The position numbers were made by a program, and so were the translations under genes. From an uncultured Eubacteriales bacterium (GTDB taxonomy: Bacteria; Bacillota; Clostridia; Monoglobales; Monoglobaceae), in NCBI GenBank assembly GCA_905205855.1, contig CAJLFL010000036.1:1-12958 (forward strand): 12,958 bases of DNA, given 5' to 3'. The notes below the pieces were generated by a model, which saw only the letters and a list, made by a program, of their open reading frames with translations, was not told where the DNA came from and made no database searches. Positions 1 through 7,556 of the stretch are shown here, one piece after another (position 1 is the first letter of the stretch; every line of letters starts with the position of its first letter).

Positions 1-381
1 GTATATCACCCAATATAAAACAAGAAATATACATATAGTAAGTCCGCATATGGTTGACTGATCATTCATTCCGATAATTCTCAGTACAACCGTGGCAGCC
101 GCACAAGCAAGAATACCCCAGTTAAACGCCATTGATTTTGCCTTATTTGATATGTATATATTTCTCTCGTCCGATACCTCTATTTCTACCTTTTTGGCAT
201 ATTTCTTATCCTTACTAAAGCGTACAAGCTGAACCAGCCTGATTATGCTTATGCCTATAATCCCGCCGCCCATTCCGGAATAAAAGGAATCTGCAATGCC
301 CGCTGTTCCCAATCCCAAAATGACTGCTCCGCCGATAAGCAAGATTATATATGCTATTGTTTTTTTCTTTATCTTATTCAT
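1..381 (-). CDS. DUF2178-like small integral membrane protein (C-terminus beyond window)
   Basis: An ATG at 381 opens a frame that stays open for 127 codons and leaves the window at position 1, so the C-terminus is missing. Four hydrophobic segments are visible, at about residues 9-29, 36-53, 84-103 and 110-127. A charged cytoplasmic-looking loop lies between the second and third. It contains SDERNIYISNKA (residues 70-81), the kind of DER...KA stretch seen in DUF2178-family membrane proteins. The start ATG overlaps the stop of the XRE repressor gene (ATGA), so the two are translationally coupled. Its ribosome site, GAGGA, lies inside the end of that gene. Such pairs of a small XRE regulator and a small membrane protein are common in Firmicutes, but the membrane partner's function is not established. 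The family call is from pattern memory; the membrane topology is seen directly. Confidence 0.75.
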   Translation of the reverse strand, partial: MNKIKKKTIAYIILLIGGAVILGLGTAGIADSFYSGMGGGIIGISIIRLVQLVRFSKDKKYAKKVEIEVSDERNIYISNKAKSMAFNWGILACAAATVVLRIIGMNDQSTICGLTICIFLVLYWVIY

Positions 382-578
382 AAATCCTCCTCAAATACAA
401 ATACATCTTCAATCGTCTTTCCAAATACTTTTGCTATGCGATATGCCAGATTTATAGACGGATTATACTTTCCGTTTTCAAGCGAAATTATTGTCTGTCT
501 TGATACGTTAAGCATATCGGCCAAATCCTTTTGCGTCATTTTCTTTTCTTTTCTCAGATGTGCTATTTTTGTTTTAAT
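378..578 (-). CDS. Small XRE-family HTH repressor, apparent ATT start
   Basis: A 66-residue protein that is essentially a single Cro/CI-type helix-turn-helix. The recognition region reads TQKDLADMLNVSRQTIISLE (residues 15-34), followed by NGKYNPSINLAYRIAKVFG, the family hallmark. No ATG, GTG or TTG gives a complete protein: the first ATG is codon 14 (539) and would delete helix 1. The codon directly after an in-frame TAA (579-581) is ATT at 576-578. It lies 8 nt behind a strong GGAGG (587-591), and the resulting N-terminus, MKTKIAHLRKEKK, matches this family's usual beginning. The gene is therefore real and either uses the rare ATT start or carries a base change. Its stop overlaps the start of the downstream membrane protein. 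It probably represses its own promoter through the two palindromes upstream. Confidence 0.85.
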   Translation of the reverse strand: MKTKIAHLRKEKKMTQKDLADMLNVSRQTIISLENGKYNPSINLAYRIAKVFGKTIEDVFVFEEDL

Positions 579-595
579 TTAAACCACCTCCGCCG

Positions 596-623
596 ACTAA
601 TGTAAAGTATACTTTACATTAGT
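596..623. promoter_or_regulatory. Operator 1: 28-bp perfect palindrome
   Basis: A perfect inverted repeat of 28 bp centred between 609 and 610, with core GTAAAGTATACTTTAC. It covers the predicted transcription start and sits beside the -10 of the XRE promoter. The same core recurs in operator 2, so it is most likely the dimer-binding site of the XRE repressor. This assignment is inferred from position and repetition. Confidence 0.75.
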
Positions 624-650
624 TATAGCATACATTTATTTAAATGTCAA
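622..650 (-). promoter_or_regulatory. Sigma-A promoter of the XRE/DUF2178 operon
   Basis: On the minus strand TTGACA (645-650) is separated by 17 nt from TATAAC (622-627), a near-consensus promoter. The start of transcription would fall near 615, inside operator 1. The -35 hexamer lies inside operator 2 and the -10 touches operator 1, so a bound repressor should block polymerase directly. Confidence 0.8.
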
Positions 651-663
651 GTATACTTTACAT
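644..663. promoter_or_regulatory. Operator 2: imperfect copy overlapping the -35 box
   Basis: A 20-bp palindrome centred between 653 and 654, identical in core to operator 1 except for C at 648. Centre-to-centre distance is 44 bp, about four helical turns, which would allow cooperative binding. The single symmetry-breaking base is the one that turns TTTACA into the perfect -35 hexamer TTGACA on the minus strand. Confidence 0.7.
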
Positions 664-720
664 AAAACTTTAAAATTTTAGTTTTTACTATATTATTCTA
701 ATGTAATTAAAGTAAATCTG

Positions 721-749
721 TTTACAAACCCAAAAGCTTATGATATATT
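721..749 (+). promoter_or_regulatory. Promoter of the FAD-protein gene pair
   Basis: TTTACA (721-726), a 17-nt spacer, then an extended -10, TGATATATT (741-749). Transcription would start near 756, leaving a leader of about 30 nt that carries the ribosome site AAAGGGGA (772-779), 7 nt before the ATG at 787. Confidence 0.65.
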
Positions 750-786
750 ATCAAAGAATTTAAAGTGTCTTAAAGGGGATACAGAT

Positions 787-1557
787 ATGTATAAAACAAA
801 AACCTTAATTATAGGTGCTTCTTTTTTGGGTGTAGGCTATGCCGCAGCAAATCAGGACTGCATCATTATAGAAAAAGGCGAGAATCCCGTACCGGATTTT
901 GTTGGCTGTGCAAGCCTTAACAAAATAAATGCGGATAAAGCATACTCTCCGTCCGGCAAAGCCTTGCTCAGTGAACTGAAACAACGAAAACTGCTGGATG
1001 AAAACGGAAATGTTCACATATATCCGGTTTCCGGTATTATGTCAGACTTTATTCTTTCAAAAAAACTTCGCGTTATAATGGACACAAGACCCGTATCCAT
1101 AAATAAAATATCAGACGGTTATGTAGTCAATATATTCTCTCTTAACGGATTTGATGAAATCCATACGGAAAGCATAATTGATACACGCCCGATTATTAAA
1201 AATACTAATGCCGATGCCGGATATAAAAAGTACATAAACGCCTCTGTTCTTGGTGACGGAAAGGAATTTGAAAATATCGTCGGGGTTGAAATCAAGCACG
1301 GTTTATACGGTCAGTCGGTGCTGAGTATGCAGGTATGCAAGGATGCATCTTATACAGAGGCACGTCTTGAGCTTCATGAATTTATAAGCAAAAACATAAA
1401 GGAATCTAAAATTGCTTCTTTTGCTTCTGAATTTGAGTACAGGTTTACGGACAGTATCTGCAAAAAAATTTCCGATAATTATTATTGGGTTCCGTCTGCC
1501 TCATACAATGATTTTATCTCTGCCTTTGAAAGCGGCGCTGCGCTTTCGTTTTTCTGA
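787..1557 (+). CDS. Small FAD/NAD-binding-fold protein, first gene of the FAD pair
   Basis: A 256-residue protein beginning with a Rossmann beta-alpha-beta fold: TLIIGASFLGVG (residues 6-17), with an acidic residue (E29) where strand 2 should end, as in FAD-binding enzymes. The glycine pattern is G10-x-S-x-x-G15, so the middle glycine of GxGxxG is serine. Residues 90-135 resemble the second FAD-domain strand set of FAD-dependent oxidoreductases, ending in the IIDTRP segment (129-134), which corresponds to VIDSADG in the next gene. The C-terminal SAFESGAALSFF recalls the cap helix that closes the FAD site. It is far shorter than typical family members and no redox cysteine pair is seen. The next gene starts 18 bases downstream behind its own GGAGGG, so the two are co-transcribed and may form a heteromeric flavoenzyme. 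Specific substrate and activity are unknown. Confidence 0.7.
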   Translation: MYKTKTLIIGASFLGVGYAAANQDCIIIEKGENPVPDFVGCASLNKINADKAYSPSGKALLSELKQRKLLDENGNVHIYPVSGIMSDFILSKKLRVIMDTRPVSINKISDGYVVNIFSLNGFDEIHTESIIDTRPIIKNTNADAGYKKYINASVLGDGKEFENIVGVEIKHGLYGQSVLSMQVCKDASYTEARLELHEFISKNIKESKIASFASEFEYRFTDSICKKISDNYYWVPSASYNDFISAFESGAALSFF

Positions 1558-1575
1558 TTTTCGGAGGGTATATAT

Positions 1576-3288
1576 ATGCTTTACAACACAATAAAAGACG
1601 ATAAACATATTTCTGTTGAGTGTAATCCTGATTTTGTAAAAAGCACGGACGTTATAATTGTCGGAACGGGAACAGCCGGTGCCGTTGCTGCAATATGTGC
1701 CGCTGAGGAAGGACTTGACGTGATTGCCGTGGATAAAACGACTTTCCCCGGAGGCATTGCTGTTGCTTCAGGCGTGTGGGCATATTATTTCGGTCTGCAC
1801 GGCGGCAGGGAAGAAAGTCTTAACAACCGTGCCTTAGAGCTGATCAAAAACTGCGGCTATGCGGACTACAGCCGCGCTTATTACGAAACCAACATATGCA
1901 TACCGTCTGCACCAAAGTGCATAGCTATAGAAGAAGCACTCACAAAAAAAGACTGCCGTCTTATGCTCGACAGTATAATAACAGGCGTATATACGTCAGA
2001 TAATACCGTTGAGGGACTTCAACTTCTTACTCCGAATGGAATTGAAAACATCCGCTGCAAAACAGTTATTGATTCGGCAGACGGTGAGGTATGCCGCCTT
2101 GCCAGCTGTGCACTGAAGGAAGGACGACGGCATGACAATATAACAATGCGGTTTTCAAAATGTATTGCAAAGGCGGTAGGAAATAAAGTCATGCCGGTTT
2201 GGGCAAACTTCGGCTATATTGATAATCTTACTCCCGAAGAATACTCGTCTGAAATTATGAAAGCAGATTCTTCATTCCCCTGCCTTGTTGACAGTTACGG
2301 AAATGATAACTGCATAATCTTTGAAGGCAGCATAATTTGCCGCCGCGAAGTCAGGTGCGTCAAAACGCGTAATGAATATACCCTACAGGATTGTTTTAAT
2401 AACAAACCTGTAAATCAGCCGGTATGCTATACGTTTTCACATATGGATAATTCCAATCCCGATATGGAAAACGAGGATGAAAATGTCCAGGACTGGCAGA
2501 TAATCATAAATGCCCTGACCTATGGTGTAATAATGGACATTGACATGGATTGTCTTATATCAAAAGAATATTCAAATCTATTTGTTGCCGGAAAGCATAT
2601 AGGCGTAGGTCATGATTTTGTCGGCTGTATACGCATGAAAGCCGATATAGAAAAAATCGGAGAGGCTGCAGCTCTGATGGCGGCAGTCTATACAAAAAAC
2701 GGCAGTATTGATTATGAATCTCTTAAACCCAAGCTTATAAAACATAATCTGCTGCCAAGCGGCTTTAAAGCCGGCATTGCTGCCCTTAATCACAGGGACG
2801 GAGATTTTTACCTGCGCGTCAGTCTTCCTAAAACAGCAGATGATATAAACACATCGCTTTCCTCACAAAGTCCTGAACTTGCTTTGCTATACATAAAAAA
2901 ACATTCAGATAATTCCGGGATTTTATCGCTGCTGAACGACAATTTAAAAAGCAGTGATATGATACTGCGCCATAACAGCGCTATTGCTCTCGGACTTATC
3001 GGAAGAAAGGAATGTATGCCGATACTGCATGAAATTATCTCTATGCCGGCATATGTGCTTGAAAGCAGTGACTTTCAGCCTGAAAATTATGACTGGCTGA
3101 ACTATACACGGCATTGCAATATGGTAAAGGCCCTGTGCTTAATCGGCAGATTTGACTATACCTCCTGCATTGACGCTGTCAACGCTATAATTAGTGATAA
3201 TGCCGAGGCTGTGACTGCCGGATTAACCCCTGAGCAAAAGAAAGCTTTTAAACCGCAGATTCTTGCATTCGCAAAAAAGTTGATATAA
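1576..3288 (+). CDS. FAD-dependent oxidoreductase (FAD_oxidored type) with C-terminal HEAT-like tail
   Basis: A 570-residue flavoprotein. Residues 25-53 form a canonical FAD-binding Rossmann fold: IIVGTGTAG with G30, G32 and G35, then D53 at the end of strand 2. FPGGIAVASG (57-66) follows, the usual segment over the flavin. VIDSADG (164-170) and the CRREVRCVKTRNEYTLQDC segment (255-273) match the family's IDatGD and SRRI.G.Y.LT..D motifs. LFVAGKHIGVGHDFVGCIR (335-353) plus the GEAAALMAA helix close the FAD site. Residues about 415-570 are outside the oxidoreductase core and look like helical HEAT-type repeats, for example LRHNSAIALGLIG; these could be a docking surface. No signal peptide is visible, so it is probably cytoplasmic. 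The ribosome site GGAGGG (1563-1568) supports the start. Family members act on varied substrates, so the reaction cannot be assigned here. Confidence 0.85.
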   Translation: MLYNTIKDDKHISVECNPDFVKSTDVIIVGTGTAGAVAAICAAEEGLDVIAVDKTTFPGGIAVASGVWAYYFGLHGGREESLNNRALELIKNCGYADYSRAYYETNICIPSAPKCIAIEEALTKKDCRLMLDSIITGVYTSDNTVEGLQLLTPNGIENIRCKTVIDSADGEVCRLASCALKEGRRHDNITMRFSKCIAKAVGNKVMPVWANFGYIDNLTPEEYSSEIMKADSSFPCLVDSYGNDNCIIFEGSIICRREVRCVKTRNEYTLQDCFNNKPVNQPVCYTFSHMDNSNPDMENEDENVQDWQIIINALTYGVIMDIDMDCLISKEYSNLFVAGKHIGVGHDFVGCIRMKADIEKIGEAAALMAAVYTKNGSIDYESLKPKLIKHNLLPSGFKAGIAALNHRDGDFYLRVSLPKTADDINTSLSSQSPELALLYIKKHSDNSGILSLLNDNLKSSDMILRHNSAIALGLIGRKECMPILHEIISMPAYVLESSDFQPENYDWLNYTRHCNMVKALCLIGRFDYTSCIDAVNAIISDNAEAVTAGLTPEQKKAFKPQILAFAKKLI

Positions 3289-3301
3289 TTATAATGTATA
3301 A

Positions 3302-3347
3302 TAGAAAAAGCCTGAACCGGCCTATCGGCTGTTTCGGGCTTTTTCTA
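3302..3347. terminator. Bidirectional intrinsic terminator shared by converging genes
   Basis: A hairpin of about 21 paired positions with one mismatch and two G-T wobbles, loop TATC at 3323-3326. An A-run on the left arm and a T-run on the right make it a terminator in both directions. It serves the FAD operon (plus) and pflA (minus). The last eight codons of pflA (3322-3347) form one arm, so the terminator is partly coding. Confidence 0.9.
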
Positions 3348-4050
3348 TTACGTCTAAAGCATACTCCGCCTGCTCTTTTGTAGCATCCGGAATATCCTCA
3401 AGCGGATATTTTATTCCAAGCTTTTCATACTTGTATTTTGCCATCGAATGATAAGGGAGTGTTTCCACCTTTTTTACATTTGAAAGAGTGCCTATAAACC
3501 CGCCAAGCCGTTTAAGAGCGTTATCATCAAGCGTTATCTGCGGAACAACGACATGTCTTATCCATACCGGTATATTTTTTTTGTCAAGATATTTTGCAAA
3601 AGCAAGTATATTTTTATTCGACTGCCCGGTAAGCTCTCGGTGTTTTTCGTCATCTATATGCTTTATATCCAGCATGATTAAATCCGTAACCTCCAAAAGC
3701 TTATCAACAGCAGTAGTATCATCAGGATTAAACATAATTCCCGATGTGTCAAGACAGGTATTTACTTCTTTATCTTTTGCCTTAGCAAAAAGCTCGGTTA
3801 CAAATTCAAGCTGCATCATCGGCTCGCCGCCGCTTACGGTTATACCTCCGTCTTTGCCCCAATAATTCTTATAGCGCATTGCCCTGTTTAATACTTCATC
3901 TGCCGTATAGTTATCGCCGCACGCCTTCCAGGTATCAGGATTATGACAATAGCGGCATCTCATAATGCATCCTGCAGTAAAAACAACAAAACGCACTCCC
4001 GGTCCGTCAACAGAACCAAAGGATTCAAAAGAATGAATGTTTCCTGTCAT
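3322..4050 (-). CDS. pflA: Pyruvate formate-lyase activating enzyme (radical SAM)
   Basis: Installs the glycyl radical on pyruvate formate-lyase using S-adenosylmethionine and a [4Fe-4S] cluster in the cytoplasm. The 242-residue length is normal. The cluster motif C28-x3-C32-x2-C35 (CIMRCRYC) is intact, preceded by the family's SVDGPGVRFVVF (13-24). SGGEP (73-77), which contacts the SAM methionine, is present, as are the LDTSG and LDIKH strands of the partial TIM barrel. Only one cluster motif is present and there is no extra ferredoxin domain, which favours a PFL activase over activases of other glycyl-radical enzymes. The ATG at 4050 follows a GGAGGG at 8 nt. It lies 83 bases downstream of pflB on the same strand, separated by a hairpin that may reduce its expression relative to pflB. 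Confidence 0.95.
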   Translation of the reverse strand: MTGNIHSFESFGSVDGPGVRFVVFTAGCIMRCRYCHNPDTWKACGDNYTADEVLNRAMRYKNYWGKDGGITVSGGEPMMQLEFVTELFAKAKDKEVNTCLDTSGIMFNPDDTTAVDKLLEVTDLIMLDIKHIDDEKHRELTGQSNKNILAFAKYLDKKNIPVWIRHVVVPQITLDDNALKRLGGFIGTLSNVKKVETLPYHSMAKYKYEKLGIKYPLEDIPDATKEQAEYALDVIEKARNSR

Positions 4051-4079
4051 TTATATCCCTCCATATAGTTTATTATATA

Positions 4080-4115
4080 AAATATAGGACAAGGTTAAAC
4101 CCTTGCCCTATATTT
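4080..4115 (-). terminator. Intergenic hairpin between pflB and pflA
   Basis: A 15-bp stem with a 6-nt loop (4095-4100). On the minus strand all 15 positions pair, counting one U-G wobble (4089/4106); on the plus strand that position would be an A-C mismatch. This suggests the structure works in the pflB-pflA transcript. The following U-tract is weak and interrupted, so partial termination or mRNA-end stabilisation of the pflB transcript is likely rather than a full stop. Confidence 0.65.
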
Positions 4116-4133
4116 ATTCACATACAATAATAA

Positions 4134-6389
4134 TTACATAGACTTGTGGCAGGTACGTGAAATAACGTCGAGCTGCTGTTCTTTTGTAAGGTCGATAAAC
4201 TTAACTGCATAACCGGATACACGGATAGTAAAGTTTGCATATTCTTCCTTTTCCGGGTGTTCCATAGCATCAATAAGTTTTTCTGTTCCAAATACGTTGA
4301 CATTGAGGTGATGAGCACCCTGATCAAAATATCCGTCAAGCACACGTGCCAGGTTGTCTATACGCTCATCCTCGTTATGACCGAGAGCATCCGGACTGAT
4401 TGTCTGAGTATTTGAAATACCGTCAAGTGCCCATTCATACGGAAGCTTTGCAACAGAGTTAAGAGAAGCAAGAAGTCCGCTCTTTTCTGCGCCATAGCTT
4501 GGGTTAGCACCCGGTGACAAAGGCTCTCCTGCACGGCGTCCGTCAGGCATAGCACCTGTTGCCTTACCGTAAACAACGTTTGATGTGATGGTAAGGATTG
4601 ATGTTGTAGGCTCTGAATCACGATAAGTGTGACGCTTCTTGATCATGTCAAGGAAAGTCTTGAGCAGCCATACAGCGATTTCATCGGCACGGTCATCATC
4701 ATTACCGTAACGCGGGAAGTCGCCCTCTGTTATATAGTTTACAGCGATACCTGTTTCGTCACGCTCTACCTTTACCTTTGCATACTTGATAGCACTGAGA
4801 GAGTCAACAACATGAGAGAAGCCTGCAATACCTGTTGCAAAGGTTCTGCGTACATCTGTATCAATAAGTGCCATTTCTTCTGCTTCGTAATAATACTTAT
4901 CGTGCATATACTGGATAAGGTTAAGCGTATTTACATAAAGACCGGCAAGCCAATCCATCATAACGGTATACTTTTCTATAACTTCATCATAATCAAGATA
5001 TTCTGAAGTAATAGGTCTGTAAGCCGGGCCAACCTGCTCACGTGTCTTAACATCAACACCGCCGTTTATAGCATAAAGCAAGCACTTTGCAAGGTTTGCT
5101 CTTGCGCCGAAGAACTGCATTTCCTTACCGGTCTGGGTTGCAGATACACAGCAGCAGATTGAATAATCATCACCCCATACAGGCTTCATTACATCATCAT
5201 TCTCATACTGGATAGAACTTGTTTCAATAGAAATATGAGAAGCATACTTCTTAAAGTTATCCGGCAGATTTGAAGAATAAAGAACAGTAAGGTTAGGCTC
5301 AGGTGACGGTCCCATGTTCTCAAGTGTATGCAAGAAACGATAGTCGTTCTTTGTAACCATAGAACGTCCGTCAACGCCTATACCGGCAACTTCCAGAGTA
5401 GCCCATACCGGGTCACCTGAGAACAGCTGATTATAGCTCGGAATTCTTGCAAACTTAACCATACGCAGCTTCATTACCAAATGGTCAACCAGCTCCTGTG
5501 CCTCTTTCTCTGTTATCTTGCCTGCTTTTAAATCTCTTTCCATATAAATATCGAGGAAAGTTGAGATACGTCCGATACTCATAGCAGCGCCGTTTTGAGT
5601 TTTGATTGCGCCGAGGTATCCGAAATACAGCCACTGAACAGCCTCTTTTGCATTTGAAGCAGGAAGCGAAATATCAAAGCCGTACATAGCAGCCATTTCT
5701 TTAAGACCTTTAAGAGCGTTTATCTGGAGAGTAATCTCCTCGCGCAGTCTTATAACATTGTCGGTCATAACGCCGTCGCCGCCGCAATTTGCAAAGTCCT
5801 TTTTCTTTTCTTCAATCAAATAATCTATTCCGTAAAGAGCAACACGGCGATAATCTCCTACGATTCTTCCTCTGCCGTAGGTATCGGGCAGACCGGTAAT
5901 AATCTTATTGTGTCTTACCTTCTTCATTTCAGGTGTGTAAGCATCAAAAACACCCTGGTTATGAGTACGGCTGTACTCGGTGAATATCTTGTGCAGTTCA
6001 GGATCCGGAGTGTAACCGTAGGTTTCACATGCCTGCTCTGCCATTTTTATTCCGCCGAAAGGCATAAATGCTCTTTTAAGAGGCTTGTCCGTCTGAAGAC
6101 CTACAACAGCCTCCATATCATTTGTATCCTCGCCTATATAACCGGGCTTGTGTGACGTAAGGGTTGATACAATGTTTGTATCCATATCCAAAACGCCGCC
6201 CTTAGCACGTTCCTCTTTCTGAAGCTTCTGAAGCATATCCCAAAGCTTTTTGGTGTTCTCTGTGGGTGCTGCCAGAAAGTCCTCATTACCGTCATAAGGT
6301 TTATAGTTCTTCTGAATAAAATCTCTGACGTTAATTTCCTCTTTCCATGTGCGGCCTTCAAAGCCGTTCCACTGTTCAAAATTAACCAT
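4134..6389 (-). CDS. pflB: Formate C-acetyltransferase (pyruvate formate-lyase)
   Basis: Converts pyruvate and CoA to acetyl-CoA and formate under anaerobic conditions, using a glycyl radical. At 751 residues it matches the usual length. The radical glycine lies in RVSGYAV (723-729), G726. The catalytic cysteine pair lies in SICCCVSAT (410-418): by alignment to the E. coli ACCV motif, C413 and C414 are the active pair. A third cysteine (C412) precedes them where alanine is usual. Other family landmarks are TGLPDTYGRGRIVGDYRRVA (165-184), the NGAAMSIGR segment (267-274), FGARANLAK, and MPDGRRAGEPLSPGANP in the C-terminal half. A ribosome site, AAAGGAG, lies at 6401-6407. The activase gene follows, and a LysR gene lies upstream on the same strand with its own terminator in between. 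No formate channel gene is visible in the window. Confidence 0.97.
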   Translation of the reverse strand: MVNFEQWNGFEGRTWKEEINVRDFIQKNYKPYDGNEDFLAAPTENTKKLWDMLQKLQKEERAKGGVLDMDTNIVSTLTSHKPGYIGEDTNDMEAVVGLQTDKPLKRAFMPFGGIKMAEQACETYGYTPDPELHKIFTEYSRTHNQGVFDAYTPEMKKVRHNKIITGLPDTYGRGRIVGDYRRVALYGIDYLIEEKKKDFANCGGDGVMTDNVIRLREEITLQINALKGLKEMAAMYGFDISLPASNAKEAVQWLYFGYLGAIKTQNGAAMSIGRISTFLDIYMERDLKAGKITEKEAQELVDHLVMKLRMVKFARIPSYNQLFSGDPVWATLEVAGIGVDGRSMVTKNDYRFLHTLENMGPSPEPNLTVLYSSNLPDNFKKYASHISIETSSIQYENDDVMKPVWGDDYSICCCVSATQTGKEMQFFGARANLAKCLLYAINGGVDVKTREQVGPAYRPITSEYLDYDEVIEKYTVMMDWLAGLYVNTLNLIQYMHDKYYYEAEEMALIDTDVRRTFATGIAGFSHVVDSLSAIKYAKVKVERDETGIAVNYITEGDFPRYGNDDDRADEIAVWLLKTFLDMIKKRHTYRDSEPTTSILTITSNVVYGKATGAMPDGRRAGEPLSPGANPSYGAEKSGLLASLNSVAKLPYEWALDGISNTQTISPDALGHNEDERIDNLARVLDGYFDQGAHHLNVNVFGTEKLIDAMEHPEKEEYANFTIRVSGYAVKFIDLTKEQQLDVISRTCHKSM

Positions 6390-6462
6390 TTAATTTATCT
6401 CTCCTTTATTATAATATCATCATTAAACATGTATATCCTATCACAACATTCGTATAAAGAAA

Positions 6463-6500
6463 ATATCTACTTTGGAATATCAGTATTCCAAAGTAGATAT
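6463..6500 (-). terminator. Terminator of the LysR gene, upstream of pflB
   Basis: A perfect 17-bp stem with a 4-nt loop (6480-6483), 9 bases after the LysR stop, followed on the minus strand by TTTCTTT. It should insulate pflB from LysR transcription, so pflB needs its own promoter in 6390-6462. No -35/-10 pair good enough to annotate was seen there. Confidence 0.8.
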
Positions 6501-6509
6501 ACCTGTATT

Positions 6510-7439
6510 TTATCTTGTTTTAAGAGTATTTATTACTTTTTTTACCATACTTATAAACATTTTTTCCTGACGGCTCGGTTTATAACCGTTTCTGTATATA
6601 CGAACATCCTTGTATTTGTTATTCTCTACATTGCACTTTTTTTCAACAAGCGGCATTGTATTTAAAATATTTGACGGCGTCGGCGAAGTCCACATATACG
6701 TTGTATGTATATTACGCAAAAGTTCAAACTGACTTTCTCTTTCAAAAACAGCAATTTCCTTTTTTTCTTTATTTTGCTGCATAATTTCTCTTGCCTTTGC
6801 TGCCGGAATTGACGGAATTGTCAGATAACCGTGCGTAATCTCGATATACTCGTCAAGATCTGAATATTCTATTTGCTTTTCCATTGCAAGAGGGTTCTGA
6901 ACAGACATGATAAGCTGATATTCAAACTCCCACAGCGGTTTTACCGTAAGGTTATTCTCCTCCAGAAACTGCATAAAATACTTCTCATATATAGTTTGGT
7001 ACCTGATTATGGCTATATTGTTATCGTTGTTCACAACACTGTTTATCGCCATTAAGGAATTTGTTTCGTGATAGCTTATATCAATACTTTTGCTGTCTAC
7101 AAGCTCGGTTACGAATTCAATAAAAGCCTGTGCCACATAACAAGCCATAGGAACCGAAACATCAAACTTATGCACATCGGAGTCACGGTGCTTATACATA
7201 TTTTCAACCTCATCCACCTGTGACACGATGTTTCTTGCATACACCAAAAATTCTGCGCCGTCCTTTGTCGGCACAACCCCTTTAGGTGTCCTGTTAAATA
7301 TAGTTATTCCCACGCTGTCCTCAAGCTCACGGATTGCCTTGCTCAAATGCGGCTGGTTCAGGAATAAATTTTCCGCCGCTTTTGAAATAAGACCTGTTCT
7401 TTCAACCTCAAGAGCATATTTCAAATGTTCTATTTTCAT
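6510..7439 (-). CDS. LysR-family transcriptional regulator
   Basis: A 309-residue regulator with the LysR winged helix-turn-helix at residues 1-60. It begins MKIEHLKYALEVERTG, then SKAAENLFLNQPHLSKAIRE, then the wing IFNRTPKGVVPTKDG. A linker helix runs to about residue 85. Residues 90-300 form the usual periplasmic-binding-like effector domain, but nothing there identifies the ligand. It is codirectional with pflBA and directly upstream, so it could regulate pyruvate formate-lyase; this is inference from position only, as LysR regulators more often act on divergent neighbours. It has its own promoter and terminator. The ribosome site before the ATG is weak (GGTGAT), suggesting low expression. 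Subfamily unknown. Confidence 0.9.
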   Translation of the reverse strand: MKIEHLKYALEVERTGLISKAAENLFLNQPHLSKAIRELEDSVGITIFNRTPKGVVPTKDGAEFLVYARNIVSQVDEVENMYKHRDSDVHKFDVSVPMACYVAQAFIEFVTELVDSKSIDISYHETNSLMAINSVVNNDNNIAIIRYQTIYEKYFMQFLEENNLTVKPLWEFEYQLIMSVQNPLAMEKQIEYSDLDEYIEITHGYLTIPSIPAAKAREIMQQNKEKKEIAVFERESQFELLRNIHTTYMWTSPTPSNILNTMPLVEKKCNVENNKYKDVRIYRNGYKPSRQEKMFISMVKKVINTLKTR

Positions 7440-7487
7440 TTAATCACCACTATCAATCTAATTGCTTCCTATTTAAAATAATAATTT

Positions 7488-7516
7488 ATTATAACACAAA
7501 ATAATGTATGTTTCAA
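7488..7516 (-). promoter_or_regulatory. Promoter of the LysR gene
   Basis: On the minus strand TTGAAA (7511-7516) is followed by a 17-nt spacer and TATAAT (7488-7493), preceded by TG one base upstream (extended -10). The leader would be about 40 nt. It sits between the AraC stop and the LysR start, so the two regulators are separately transcribed. Confidence 0.75.
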
Positions 7517-7556
7517 TTTATTATTTTCATAAAATTTACTGCGCTTACCGCCTGTT

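Noticed and set aside
664..720. Third XRE operator in the AT-rich stretch before the FAD genes
   Set aside because: AATGTAATTAAAGTAAA resembles half of the operator but lacks the symmetric AAGTATACTT core.
4118..6379. Open frames overlapping pflB in other frames on both strands
   Set aside because: They have no ribosome sites or recognisable motifs and lie inside an intact, strongly conserved gene.
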